A stretch of 8,686 nt of DNA, taken from Alphaproteobacteria bacterium. Lineage in GTDB: Bacteria > Pseudomonadota > Alphaproteobacteria > Reyranellales > Reyranellaceae. The position numbers and the translations under genes were made by a program. Positions within the stretch are counted from its first letter, which is position 1. Each line of letters opens with the position of its first letter. Positions 1 through 5,829 of this stretch are shown here, one piece after another. A model generated the notes under the pieces. That model saw only the letters and a list, made by a program, of their open reading frames with translations. It had not been told where the DNA came from and searched no databases. Location of the stretch: the NCBI GenBank assembly GCA_013290035.1, contig JABCYT010000104.1, positions 1-8,686 on the forward strand, read 5' to 3'.

Positions 1-120
1 CGCTTCGTACAGATACTTGCCGCGCCCGATCGCCCCCAGATCGTCGGCTCGCGCAACCGTGGAGACGGTGAGTAGGGCAATGACTAGGAGCGGTCGGCCA
101 AGCGATAACGAAAGTGTCAT
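1..120 (-). CDS. Exported protein, N-terminal 40 residues; probable c-type cytochrome (partial)
   Basis: This is the 5' end of a minus-strand gene that runs off the left edge of the window. The 40 visible residues begin with a clear Sec signal peptide: a short polar start, Arg9, a hydrophobic core at about residues 10-22 and a VARA cleavage site before Asp-Asp at about 26-27. The mature part begins DDLGAIGRGKYLYEA. The RGKYLYEA stretch resembles the start of many class I cytochrome c domains, where a CxxCH haem site follows within about 15 residues; that site would lie outside the window. The cytochrome call is thus an inference and the exported nature is firm. No good Shine-Dalgarno site precedes the ATG at 120. 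The gene lies 113 nt downstream of the metallophosphoesterase on the same strand, with a strong hairpin between, so it may be the last gene of that operon. Confidence 0.55.
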   Translation of the reverse strand, partial: MTLSLSLGRPLLVIALLTVSTVARADDLGAIGRGKYLYEA

Positions 121-179
121 GATCGGATCTCGGAAGGAGAGGGGTCGCCTTTGTTCCGCCGGCGCGAAAGGTGGCCGTC

Positions 180-218
180 AACGCCGGCAGCACGGCACAG
201 TGCCGCGCTGCCGGCGTT
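180..218 (-). terminator. Long GC-rich stem-loop between metallophosphoesterase and cytochrome-like gene
   Basis: A perfect 12-bp inverted repeat (AACGCCGGCAGC at 180-191 against GCTGCCGGCGTT at 207-218) encloses a second 5-bp stem (193-197 against 201-205) with a 3-nt loop, separated by a single A-C mismatch. It starts 16 nt past the metallophosphoesterase stop codon. On the minus strand the hairpin is followed by GACGGCCACC, not a T run, so it is not a classic intrinsic terminator. It could be a partial terminator or a 3'-end stabiliser that sets different expression of the two flanking genes. The structure is certain; its role is inferred. Confidence 0.5.
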
Positions 219-233
219 GATCGGCGTGCATCC

Positions 234-1109
234 TCAGGTGATCGGATTGGTGACGAGCTTCCATCCACTGTTTTCAGTCTGCGCGGTGCGGGTGCCCAGA
301 CCCTTGAATGGATGGGCCGGATCCCAGGCAACGGGCAGGCGCTTGGGCTGCGAGCCTGCCGCCGGGAACGGGAAGATCAGCGATTCGGCCGCGTGATGCG
401 CGATCTTTCCGGTCATGCGATGATTTTCCTGGTGAATATGGCCGTAGAACACCGTCACGTTCTGATAGGGCGTCAGAATGTCGATCGCCTTGGCGCCATC
501 CTTGGTCGCCCAGTCCCATGCCGGATAGAGATCGAACAAGGGCCGGTGAGCGAAGACGACGATCGGCTGCGCCTTGTCGAGCTTGCCGAGATCCCCCTGC
601 AGCCACTGCAGCTGATCGTCCCCGATCAGCCCGTTGGGGTCCGAGACGTTGTCGAGTGCGATGAAATGCACGCCCTTGTGGTCGAAGCTGTAATTGCTCA
701 CGCCGAAGAGCGATTTGTACATGGCGCCAGCGTCGAGCCCGGCGTCATTTTCACCGGGGATGAACCGCACGTCCTTGACCTTGAGATCGGCGACGATGGA
801 CTTGAACTCCGTCATGCGTCGCTGGCGTTCCTTGTCGTCGGGGGTGGCATGAGTGAGGTCGCCGGTGAACATGATGAAGTCCGGCTGCTGCGCGAGCGCG
901 TTTACCGCGGTGACCGCGCGCTTCAAGGTGTTCTTCGCTTCGGGGTTGGGCGGCCCCTCGAATCCCCAGTGGGAGTCGGTCATCTGAACGAAGAAGAAGT
1001 CCTGTCCAGCGGCCAGGGCACCCCCCCAGCGACCGAGGCTGGAGGCGAAGACCACGCCGCCAAGGCCGGCCAGTCTGAGGAAGTCCTTGCGATTGATCTC
1101 AGATTTCAT
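234..1109 (-). CDS. Exported calcineurin-like metallophosphoesterase
   Basis: A 291-residue binuclear metal phosphoesterase. The family motifs are all present in order: DSH (Asp45, His47), GD (Gly83-Asp84), GEND (119-122, the GN[HD] box), AH (His188) and GHIH (223-226). These residues bind the two metal ions, so the enzyme should be active; its substrate cannot be told from sequence. The N-terminus (NRKDFLRLAGLGGVVFA, then ALAAG) is a Tat-like signal with Arg-Lys instead of the usual twin Arg, so it probably acts in the periplasm. The chosen ATG at 1109 has GGAGG seven nt upstream (1117-1121); an in-frame ATG at 1136 lies upstream of that site and inside a hairpin, and would add nine residues ahead of the signal. 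It lies downstream of a broken copy of itself and of an ECF-type promoter, so it is probably part of the neighbouring sigma factor's regulon. Confidence 0.88.
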   Translation of the reverse strand: MKSEINRKDFLRLAGLGGVVFASSLGRWGGALAAGQDFFFVQMTDSHWGFEGPPNPEAKNTLKRAVTAVNALAQQPDFIMFTGDLTHATPDDKERQRRMTEFKSIVADLKVKDVRFIPGENDAGLDAGAMYKSLFGVSNYSFDHKGVHFIALDNVSDPNGLIGDDQLQWLQGDLGKLDKAQPIVVFAHRPLFDLYPAWDWATKDGAKAIDILTPYQNVTVFYGHIHQENHRMTGKIAHHAAESLIFPFPAAGSQPKRLPVAWDPAHPFKGLGTRTAQTENSGWKLVTNPIT

Positions 1110-1116
1110 GTGATTG

Positions 1117-1121
1117 CCTCC
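1117..1121 (-). promoter_or_regulatory. Ribosome binding site that sets the metallophosphoesterase start
   Basis: GGAGG on the minus strand, seven nt from the ATG at 1109. It lies inside the reading frame opened by the ATG at 1136, and so favours the shorter protein, which starts MKSEINRK. Confidence 0.7.
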
Positions 1122-1127
1122 GGTTAG

Positions 1128-1148
1128 CGGCGCCACCGATCGGCGCCG
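1128..1148 (-). repeat. Leader hairpin just upstream of the metallophosphoesterase ribosome binding site
   Basis: Inverted repeat CGGCGCC (1128-1134) and GGCGCCG (1142-1148) with a 7-nt loop, a perfect 7-bp GC stem. On the minus strand it ends six nt before the GGAGG site. No T run follows. It could shape the 5' leader or slow polymerase coming from the upstream pseudogene; it may also be chance in GC-rich DNA. Confidence 0.35.
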
Positions 1149-1157
1149 TCATGGTGC

Positions 1158-1185
1158 AGTACTTCTGACCTCCGCTTCCTATTCC
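1158..1185 (-). promoter_or_regulatory. Degenerate ECF-type promoter ahead of the intact metallophosphoesterase
   Basis: On the minus strand GGGAATA (GGAAT at 1185-1181) is followed 16 nt later by AAGTACT at the -10 position (1164-1158). The -35 half matches the two clear promoters at 1505-1574, while only four of seven -10 bases match. The adjoining plus-strand sequence also shares ATTCCCGG and AAAATCGACG with the intact promoter region. It looks like a duplicated and partly decayed promoter; whether it still works is unknown. Confidence 0.35.
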
Positions 1186-1288
1186 CGGAAAAATCGACGA
1201 CGAGGAAGGGGAGTAGGACACTGCATTTTGCTTTTGATCGCGGGAGGCATGGCACCCGAAGGCACGTGGTTGATCGCAGCCGGTCTCG

Positions 1289-1477
1289 CGCCCCAGTTTC
1301 CAGCGTGTGCTCGGCGTCGGGATGGGCCGGCCCGCTATAGTTCCAGTGCGTGTCGGAGAATGGCACGAAATGGAAATCGGGCCCGGCTTACGCCGCTGCC
1401 TGCCGGCCCGGGAAGAGCCCAGCCGTGAAGGTGACGCCGGCCATGCCGGCAAGTTTCAGAAAATCGGCCTGTTGCAT
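1289..1477 (-). pseudogene. Broken N-terminal copy of the metallophosphoesterase
   Basis: Translation from the ATG at 1477 gives MQQADFLKLAGMAGVTF, an export-signal start like that of the downstream intact gene (RKDFLRLAGLGGVVF). Codon 30 is a TAA stop at 1390-1388. In the same frame after the stop come PDFHFVPFSDTHWNYSGP and AHPDAEHTL, which align with PDSH-region residues 37-62 of the intact protein (DFFFVQMTDSHWGFEGP, NPEAKNTL) and include the first metal-binding motif, D-T-H. Beyond about position 1300 similarity stops; another frame reads AAINHVPSGA, a possible frameshifted match to TAVNALAQQP. None of the later motifs (GD, GEND, GHxH) are found before the next gene. A GGGAG ribosome site (1483-1487 region) and a clear promoter remain upstream. 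It is thus a decaying tandem duplicate that keeps its start signals. Confidence 0.75.
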
Positions 1478-1504
1478 GGCGGTCTCCCATGGTGGAACTG
1501 CAGC

Positions 1505-1533
1505 TAATACCGCCGTGCACCGGGCCTTATTCC
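1505..1533 (-). promoter_or_regulatory. ECF-type promoter for the metallophosphoesterase/cytochrome arm
   Basis: Minus strand: -35 GGAATAA (1533-1527) and -10 CGGTATT (1512-1506), with 16 nt between GGAAT and CGGTA. Both half-sites and their spacing are identical to the promoter facing the other way at 1547-1574. The predicted start of transcription is near 1498, leaving a leader of about 20 nt with GGGAG before the ATG of the pseudogene at 1477. GGAAT-type -35 elements are typical of ECF sigma factors, and an ECF sigma gene lies next door. Confidence 0.65.
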
Positions 1534-1546
1534 CGGCCTGCCGATT

Positions 1547-1574
1547 GGAATAAAATCGACGTTCGGACGGTATT
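1547..1574 (+). promoter_or_regulatory. ECF-type promoter, probably autoregulatory, for the sigma/anti-sigma operon
   Basis: Plus strand: -35 GGAATAA (1547-1553) and -10 CGGTATT (1568-1574), with 16 nt between GGAAT and CGGTA. The same 7+7 signal occurs on the opposite strand at 1505-1533, with 13 nt between the two GGAAT boxes. ECF sigma factors commonly transcribe their own operon from such promoters. Transcription should begin about 6-9 nt after the -10 box, that is at about 1580-1584, on or next to the ATG at 1583. Confidence 0.65.
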
Positions 1575-1582
1575 GATGTCCT

Positions 1583-2143
1583 ATGGGCCGCATGTCAGAT
1601 GCGCCGAAACCTGACGGCGGTACGGTCGGGCGATTTCGCTCGGTCGTGCTGCCGCATCTCGACGCCGCCTACGGGTACGCGCGATGGCTGACGCGCGATC
1701 CGGTGGAGGCGCAGGATGTGGCGCAGGAAGCGATGTTGCGCGCGCTGCGCTATTTCCACGCGTTCCGTGGCGAGGAGGCGAGGCCGTGGCTGATGCGCAT
1801 CGTGCGCAATACATGGATCGACCTCCGGAAGCGCAACGGGGCGGAGAAGCTGCCGTTGGAGGTGCTCGAGACCCGGGCCGCCGAGGGTCCGGATCCCGAG
1901 CAGAGCGCGCTGGCCGGCGACCGGCGGCGCCAGGTCGCGGCGGCGCTGGCGGCCTTGCCGGCCGAGTCGCGGGAGGTCCTCGTGCTACGCGAGATCGAGG
2001 ACCTTTCGTACAAGCATATCGCGGCCGTGCTCGATCTGCCGATCGGCACCGTGATGTCGCGCATCGCGCGGGCGCGGGAGAAGTTGGTGGTCGAGCTCAA
2101 GGGCCGCCTGGAAAGGAGTGAGCATGGACTGCCCGACTTGTGA
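1583..2143 (+). CDS. ECF-family RNA polymerase sigma factor (sigma-70 family)
   Basis: A protein of 186 residues with only the two domains of the ECF class. Region 2 spans about residues 18-80, with the promoter-melting part DAAYGYARWLTRDPVEAQDV then LRALRYFHAF and WLMRIVRNTWID. Region 4 spans about 118-168, with LPAESREVLVLREIEDLSY and the helix-turn-helix IAAVLDLPIGTVMSRIARAR. It should direct RNA polymerase to GGAATAA-N14-CGGTATT promoters, two of which lie just upstream facing both ways. The first ATG (1583) is within a few bases of the predicted transcript start and neither it nor the ATG at 1592 has a Shine-Dalgarno site, so translation may be leaderless. Its end overlaps the anti-sigma gene by 20 nt, implying translational coupling. 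The exact ECF group is not assigned. Confidence 0.92.
   Translation: MGRMSDAPKPDGGTVGRFRSVVLPHLDAAYGYARWLTRDPVEAQDVAQEAMLRALRYFHAFRGEEARPWLMRIVRNTWIDLRKRNGAEKLPLEVLETRAAEGPDPEQSALAGDRRRQVAAALAALPAESREVLVLREIEDLSYKHIAAVLDLPIGTVMSRIARAREKLVVELKGRLERSEHGLPDL
2112..2118 (+). promoter_or_regulatory. Ribosome binding site for the anti-sigma gene, inside the sigma gene
   Basis: AAAGGAG ends five nt before the ATG at 2124 and lies in the last codons of the sigma gene. It decides for ATG 2124 over the in-frame GTG at 2118, which overlaps the site itself. Confidence 0.7.
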
Positions 2144-2885
2144 GACGATGGTCGACGCCTATGTCGACGGCGAGCTCACGACGAGCGAAAGCGCCGCCTT
2201 CGAGCGCGCCCTGGAAGGCTGCCCGGAGTGCCGGCGCCGGCTCGAGGCCGCGCGGACGCTGAGCGGCCTGCTGCGCGAGTTGCCGGCCGAGCCGGCGCCC
2301 GACCTTCTGCGCGCCAGGATCGAGCGCGAGCTGCGGACGATTGCCGGCGCCTCGCGGGTGCGTCTTCCCGGCGCCGGTATGCGATGGGGCGCGATGGCGG
2401 CGAGCCTGATCGTGGCGGTCTCGATCGGCTGGCTGGGCGGAAGCCTGGTCGGCCAGGGCGGACGCGAGACCGACGAGCTGGTCGCCGGCTATATCCGCAT
2501 GGCCATGAGCGAGCATGGCGTCGATGTCGCCTCGTCCGACCGCCACACGGTCAAACCGTGGTTCGCCGGCCGCATCGACTATTCGCCGCCGGTCCACGAC
2601 CTCACGCAGGAAGGCTTCCCGCTGGTCGGCGGCCGCCTCGACTTCATCGACGGGCGCAAGGTGGCCGTGTTGGTCTACCGCCACAACCAGCATCGCGTTG
2701 CGCTTACCCTGTGGCCGTCCTCGTTGTCCGGCAATACGGCGGCCACGGTCAGGCAGCGCGACGGCTTCGCACTGGCCGAGTGGCGTCATGACGGCTTCGA
2801 CATGCGCGCCGTGGCCGATCTCGCGCCGGCCGAGATGAAGGCGTTCACAACGGCGGTCGACGCCGCCGTCACCGAAGATCGTTGA
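2124..2885 (+). CDS. Membrane-anchored anti-sigma factor
   Basis: A 253-residue protein encoded directly after, and overlapping, the ECF sigma factor; it should hold that sigma factor inactive at the membrane. The cytoplasmic N-terminus (about 1-86) carries a zinc-finger anti-sigma fold: CPTC (Cys3, Cys6), the YVDGELT signature (13-19) and CPEC (Cys33, Cys36). The His normally four residues before the second CxxC is Ala29 here, so metal binding, if any, would use another ligand. A single membrane helix lies at about 88-108 (WGAMAASLIVAVSIGWLGG). The periplasmic part (about 110-253) has the segment DRHTVKPWFAGRIDYSPP and a GFPLVGGRLDFIDGRKVAVLVYR stretch, features I recall from anti-sigma factors of this type in proteobacteria; it is the likely sensing part. 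The stop codon abuts that of leuB. Confidence 0.85.
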   Translation: MDCPTCETMVDAYVDGELTTSESAAFERALEGCPECRRRLEAARTLSGLLRELPAEPAPDLLRARIERELRTIAGASRVRLPGAGMRWGAMAASLIVAVSIGWLGGSLVGQGGRETDELVAGYIRMAMSEHGVDVASSDRHTVKPWFAGRIDYSPPVHDLTQEGFPLVGGRLDFIDGRKVAVLVYRHNQHRVALTLWPSSLSGNTAATVRQRDGFALAEWRHDGFDMRAVADLAPAEMKAFTTAVDAAVTEDR

Positions 2886-4007
2886 TCAGGCCAGCCGGTC
2901 CAGTTCCTTGACGATGGCGTCGCCCATTTCCTGGGTGCCGACCTTCTTGACGTCCGGGGTCTTGCCGCCGGCCAACAGATCGGCCGTGCGGTAACCGGCC
3001 TTGAGCACGTTCTCGACGGCCGTCTCGACGAGATCGGCTTCCTTGCTGAGGTCGAACGAGTAGCGCAGCATCATGGCGTAGCTGAGCGTCTCGGCCAGCG
3101 GATTGGCCAGGCCCTTGCCGGCGATGTCGGGGGCGCTGCCGTGAATCGGCTCGTAGAGCGCCTTGCGCCGGCCGGTCGCATCGGGCGCTCCCAGCGAGGC
3201 CGAGGGCAGCATGCCGAGCGAGCCGGTCAGCATGGAAGCCTCGTCGGACAGGATGTCGCCGAACAGGTTGTCGGTGACAATGACGTCGAACTGGCCGGGC
3301 GAGCGCAGGAGCTGCATGGCGAGCGCGTCGGCATACATGTGCTCGAGCTTCACGTCCGAATACTTCTCCTTGTGCAGCTTGGTCGCCTCCTCGCGCCACA
3401 GCACGCCGGTATGCATGACGTTGGCCTTCTCCGAGGAGCAGACCCTGTTCTTGCGCTTGCGCGCCAGCTCGAAGGCGACGGCGCAGACGCGGCGGATTTC
3501 ACTGGTCTTATAGCGCTGGGTGTCGATCGCCTCGCGCTCGCCGTTGGCCAGCGTGGTCACCCCGCGCGGCTCGCCGAAATAAACGCCGCCGGTCAGCTCG
3601 CGGATGATCATGATGTCGAGGCCCTTGACGATCTCGGGCTTGAGCGAACTCGCATCGATCAGCGCGTCGAACACCTTGGCCGGGCGCAGGTTGGCGAAAA
3701 GATCCATTTCCTTGCGCAGGCGCAGCAGGCCGCGCTCGGGCTTCTTGTTGAACTCGACATTGTCCCATTTCGGCCCGCCGACCGAGCCGAACAGCACGGC
3801 GTCGGCCTCGAGTGCCGTCTTCATGGCATCGTCGGAAAGCGGCACGCCGTGCTTGTCGAGCGCGGCGCCGCCTACGACGTCTTCCTTGATATCGAAACCA
3901 ACCGCTCGTTTCCGGCCCATCCAGGCGATGATCTTGCGGACTTCGTTCATCACTTCAGGACCGATGCCGTCACCGGGCAGCACCAGCAGATTGCGGTTTG
4001 ACGCCAT
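2886..4007 (-). CDS. leuB: 3-isopropylmalate dehydrogenase
   Basis: A 373-residue NAD-dependent enzyme that oxidises and decarboxylates 3-isopropylmalate to 2-oxoisocaproate, the third step of leucine synthesis in the cytoplasm. Length and motifs are standard: [10 protein letters not shown] at 9-19, the substrate-binding arginines Arg98, Arg108 and Arg136, Tyr143 in [10 protein letters not shown], Lys194 in SSEKANVM, the Mg-binding Asp227, Asp251 and Asp255 in [16 protein letters not shown], and the NAD-binding [19 protein letters not shown] at 285-303. The ATG at 4007 is the natural N-terminus. It lies 27 nt after leuD on the same strand, so the two are very probably cotranscribed. Only a weak purine-rich ribosome site (AGAAAGAAG) precedes it. 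Its stop codon touches that of the convergent anti-sigma gene with no intergenic base. Confidence 0.97.
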   Translation of the reverse strand: MASNRNLLVLPGDGIGPEVMNEVRKIIAWMGRKRAVGFDIKEDVVGGAALDKHGVPLSDDAMKTALEADAVLFGSVGGPKWDNVEFNKKPERGLLRLRKEMDLFANLRPAKVFDALIDASSLKPEIVKGLDIMIIRELTGGVYFGEPRGVTTLANGEREAIDTQRYKTSEIRRVCAVAFELARKRKNRVCSSEKANVMHTGVLWREEATKLHKEKYSDVKLEHMYADALAMQLLRSPGQFDVIVTDNLFGDILSDEASMLTGSLGMLPSASLGAPDATGRRKALYEPIHGSAPDIAGKGLANPLAETLSYAMMLRYSFDLSKEADLVETAVENVLKAGYRTADLLAGGKTPDVKKVGTQEMGDAIVKELDRLA

Positions 4008-4034
4008 TGTCTTCTTTCTCTCGAGCGTTGAGCC

Positions 4035-4649
4035 CTAGGACGCCGCGTGCAGCCAGGGCTGCGAGTCCTTCTGGCGCGCTTCGAAGTCGTCGATCTCCGA
4101 CCTCTTCTCCATGGTCAGCCCGATATCGTCGAGGCCCTCCAGCAGGCAGTGCTTGCGGAAGGCGTCGATCTCGAAATGGACCGTGCCGCCGTCGGGACCC
4201 TTGATCTCCTGCTTCTCGAGGTCGACCTCGATGATGGCGTTGGAGCCGCGGCTCGCATCGTCCATCAGCTTGGCGATGATCTCCTTGGAGACCTTGATCG
4301 GCAGGATGCCGTTCTTGAAGCAGTTGTTGTAGAAGATGTCGGCGAAGTCTTCGGAAATGACGCAGCGGATGCCGAAGTCGAGCAGCGCCCAGGGCGCATG
4401 CTCGCGACTCGAGCCGCAGCCGAAATTGGGGCCGGCGACGATGATCTTGGCGTCCTGGTAGGCCGGCTGGTCGAGGATGAAATCCTTTTTCTGGCCGTCC
4501 GCCGTCCAGCGCATTTCGTAGAACAGGCCGTCCTTCAAGCCGGTGCGCTTGATGGTCTTCAGGAAGTTCTTGGGGATGATCATGTCGGTGTCGACATTGA
4601 CCATCGGCAGGGGTGCTGCGACGCCGCGCAGCGTGGTGAATTTTTCCAT
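4035..4649 (-). CDS. leuD: 3-isopropylmalate dehydratase, small subunit
   Basis: A 204-residue small subunit of isopropylmalate isomerase, which with LeuC converts 2-isopropylmalate to 3-isopropylmalate. Diagnostic stretches are [15 protein letters not shown] at 17-31, the swivel-domain motif [17 protein letters not shown] at 73-89, and [15 protein letters not shown] at 104-118. Length is close to the usual 200. The ATG at 4649 has GAGGGA six nt upstream. It precedes leuB by 27 nt. Unlike many genomes, it is not beside leuC: about 1.2 kb with two RDD-family genes and two hairpins separates them, so the two subunits of one enzyme probably come from different transcripts or from partial read-through. 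Confidence 0.96.
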   Translation of the reverse strand: MEKFTTLRGVAAPLPMVNVDTDMIIPKNFLKTIKRTGLKDGLFYEMRWTADGQKKDFILDQPAYQDAKIIVAGPNFGCGSSREHAPWALLDFGIRCVISEDFADIFYNNCFKNGILPIKVSKEIIAKLMDDASRGSNAIIEVDLEKQEIKGPDGGTVHFEIDAFRKHCLLEGLDDIGLTMEKRSEIDDFEARQKDSQPWLHAAS

Positions 4650-4679
4650 GGGATTTCCCTCGCGAAACGCCGGAATAAA

Positions 4680-4697
4680 CGGGCTTTTGCGGGCCCG
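4680..4697 (-). terminator. Weak candidate intrinsic terminator between the RDD gene and leuD
   Basis: On the minus strand CGGGC and GCCCG form a 5-bp stem around an 8-nt loop, followed by TTTATT (4679-4674). It falls in the 75-nt gap after the RDD stop and before the leuD ribosome site. The stem is short, so read-through into leuD is likely. Confidence 0.3.
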
Positions 4698-4724
4698 GTC
4701 AAGCCGCGTCCGGAAAGGCCCGAT

Positions 4725-5213
4725 TCAGCGGGTTTTGATCACCAGGGTACCAGCGATGATGTCGTGCAGGCCGCGCTTCTTGTCGGTGAAGGCGACCATG
4801 ATGAAACCGATGCAGAAAATGATGGCGGAGAGGATCTTGGCGAAGTACCGGCCGGTGGCATTCATGAAGCTGAGCCGCTGACCATCGCTGGTCACCACGC
4901 GCAAGCCCATCACCATCTTGCCCACGGTGGCGCCGCGCTCGGAGCTTTCGAGCAGGGCAAAATAGAGCCAGCCGATCACCAGGGAGATCACATTGGCCAG
5001 CGGATCGTAATGATCCCAGTCGGTGGTGAGGATATTGATGCCGAGCAACCTGTCCACGACGCCGCAGACGATCGTCAGGAGGATGCCGTCGATGATGTAG
5101 GCCACGACTCGGATCCAGAAGCCGCCATAGGCGACATGGTCGGGACCGGCCGGACGGGCATCCCAGACAGGCGGCGGCGGGGCGGCGGAGCCGGAGTTCG
5201 GGACGCTGGCCAT
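4725..5213 (-). CDS. RDD-family membrane protein (first of a tandem pair)
   Basis: A 162-residue integral membrane protein with an RDD domain, named for a conserved Arg and two Asp: Arg35 in GGFWIRVVAYIIDG, Asp42 in the same motif, and Asp151 in KKRGLHDIIAGTLVIK. Between these sits the typical ERGATVGKMVMGLRVV loop (92-107). Three membrane helices are likely at about 36-57, 74-90 and 125-143. The cytoplasmic N-terminus is proline rich (APPPPVW at 11-17). RDD proteins have been tied to ion transport in some species, but most have no known function, and none is claimed here. The ATG at 5213 has AGGGAG upstream. It lies 22 nt after its paralogue on the same strand, so the two probably form one transcription unit. 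Confidence 0.88.
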   Translation of the reverse strand: MASVPNSGSAAPPPPVWDARPAGPDHVAYGGFWIRVVAYIIDGILLTIVCGVVDRLLGINILTTDWDHYDPLANVISLVIGWLYFALLESSERGATVGKMVMGLRVVTSDGQRLSFMNATGRYFAKILSAIIFCIGFIMVAFTDKKRGLHDIIAGTLVIKTR

Positions 5214-5235
5214 GGCGGTCTCCCTCTGGAAATCG

Positions 5236-5751
5236 TCAGGGCGAGCTTATCACGAGCGTGTCGGCCAGGACATCGTGCAACGCTCGCTTGCGGGCGGTGA
5301 AGGCCGCCATCAAATAGCCGATGGCAAGCGGGACCAACGGCGTGATCATGACCTTCAGGAAGTGCCGCGCGGTGGCGCGGCCAAACGAGAGCTGCGCGCC
5401 GTCCGCCCGCACGATGCGCAGCCCCAGCGCCTGCTTGCCGAGCGTCGCGCCGCGCGCCGAGCTGGTCATCAACGCCTCATAGAGCCAGCTGATCACGAGC
5501 AAGGCCACCACCATGACGATGATACCGCTGATGATGAAGAGAGAGTCCTTGCCGTCGTCGTCGATCGATTCATCCGAAAGAAGGAAGGCCGCGATGAAAA
5601 GGCCGACGACGATGACGGCAGCGATCGACACGATGAAGCCGTCGAGCAGGTAAGCGACAAAGCGGATCCAGAAGCCGCCGGGTCGACCGATCTCGGCAAT
5701 GGCCACCTGTTGGCGGTCGGACCAGACAGGCGGCGGCGGTGCATTCGTCAT
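5236..5751 (-). CDS. RDD-family membrane protein (second of a tandem pair)
   Basis: A 171-residue paralogue of the neighbouring RDD protein. Arg30 and Asp37 lie in GGFWIRFVAYLLDG, the loop SARGATLGKQALGLRIV is at 98-114 and Asp160 is in RKRALHDVLADTLVIS. Likely membrane helices are at about 34-58, 71-91 and 134-151. The N-terminus repeats the APPPPVW motif of its neighbour (4-10), supporting origin by duplication. I chose the ATG at 5751, with a GGGGGAG tract upstream; an in-frame ATG at 5787 would add 12 residues but lies in the loop of the leuC terminator hairpin and has no ribosome site. It is the first gene after that terminator, so it needs its own promoter or read-through from leuC. Function is unknown. 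Confidence 0.87.
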   Translation of the reverse strand: MTNAPPPPVWSDRQQVAIAEIGRPGGFWIRFVAYLLDGFIVSIAAVIVVGLFIAAFLLSDESIDDDGKDSLFIISGIIVMVVALLVISWLYEALMTSSARGATLGKQALGLRIVRADGAQLSFGRATARHFLKVMITPLVPLAIGYLMAAFTARKRALHDVLADTLVISSP

Positions 5752-5774
5752 GGCGACCTGCTCCCCCAAAGCAA

Positions 5775-5802
5775 TCGGGCGGTGCATCGCTGCACCGCCC
5801 GA
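5775..5802 (-). terminator. Strong hairpin terminator after leuC
   Basis: A perfect 12-bp stem (TCGGGCGGTGCA at 5775-5786 against its complement at 5791-5802) with a 4-nt loop, starting 27 nt past the leuC stop. On the minus strand it is followed by TTGCTTTGG, a modest T-rich tract. It probably ends the rimM-trmD-rplS-leuC transcript. The stem is nearly symmetric, so by structure alone it could act on either strand; only the minus strand has a gene to end here. Confidence 0.65.
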
Positions 5803-5829
5803 ATGTTAGCATCGCCCGTTCAGCGCCAG

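Noticed and set aside
121..160. GGAAC on the minus strand ahead of the cytochrome-like gene as its own ECF promoter
   Set aside because: No CGGTA or CGTT lies at the right spacing, so the gene more likely depends on upstream transcription.
171..1127. Plus-strand frame of 318 codons opposite the metallophosphoesterase
   Set aside because: The minus-strand gene has a signal peptide, a good ribosome site and all catalytic motifs; the plus-strand product has none.
2850..2869. Seven-bp hairpin near the end of the anti-sigma gene as a leuB terminator
   Set aside because: It is inside coding sequence, lacks a T run and can arise from GC-rich codons; kept only as a note with the convergent stops.
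3141..4001. Open frame on the plus strand opposite leuB, and a similar one at 4047-5300 opposite leuD
   Set aside because: Same explanation: shadows of leuB, leuD and the RDD gene caused by high GC at third codon positions.
4672..4697. GGAATAAA on the plus strand as a further ECF-type promoter
   Set aside because: The sequence 16 nt downstream is GCCCG, not CGGTA, and the site faces no plus-strand gene.
5211..5227. GGGAGACCGCCATG shared by the RDD gene start and the pseudogene start (1475-1488)
   Set aside because: Fourteen matching bases centred on a ribosome site and ATG, with no similarity beyond; taken as chance between two similar start signals.
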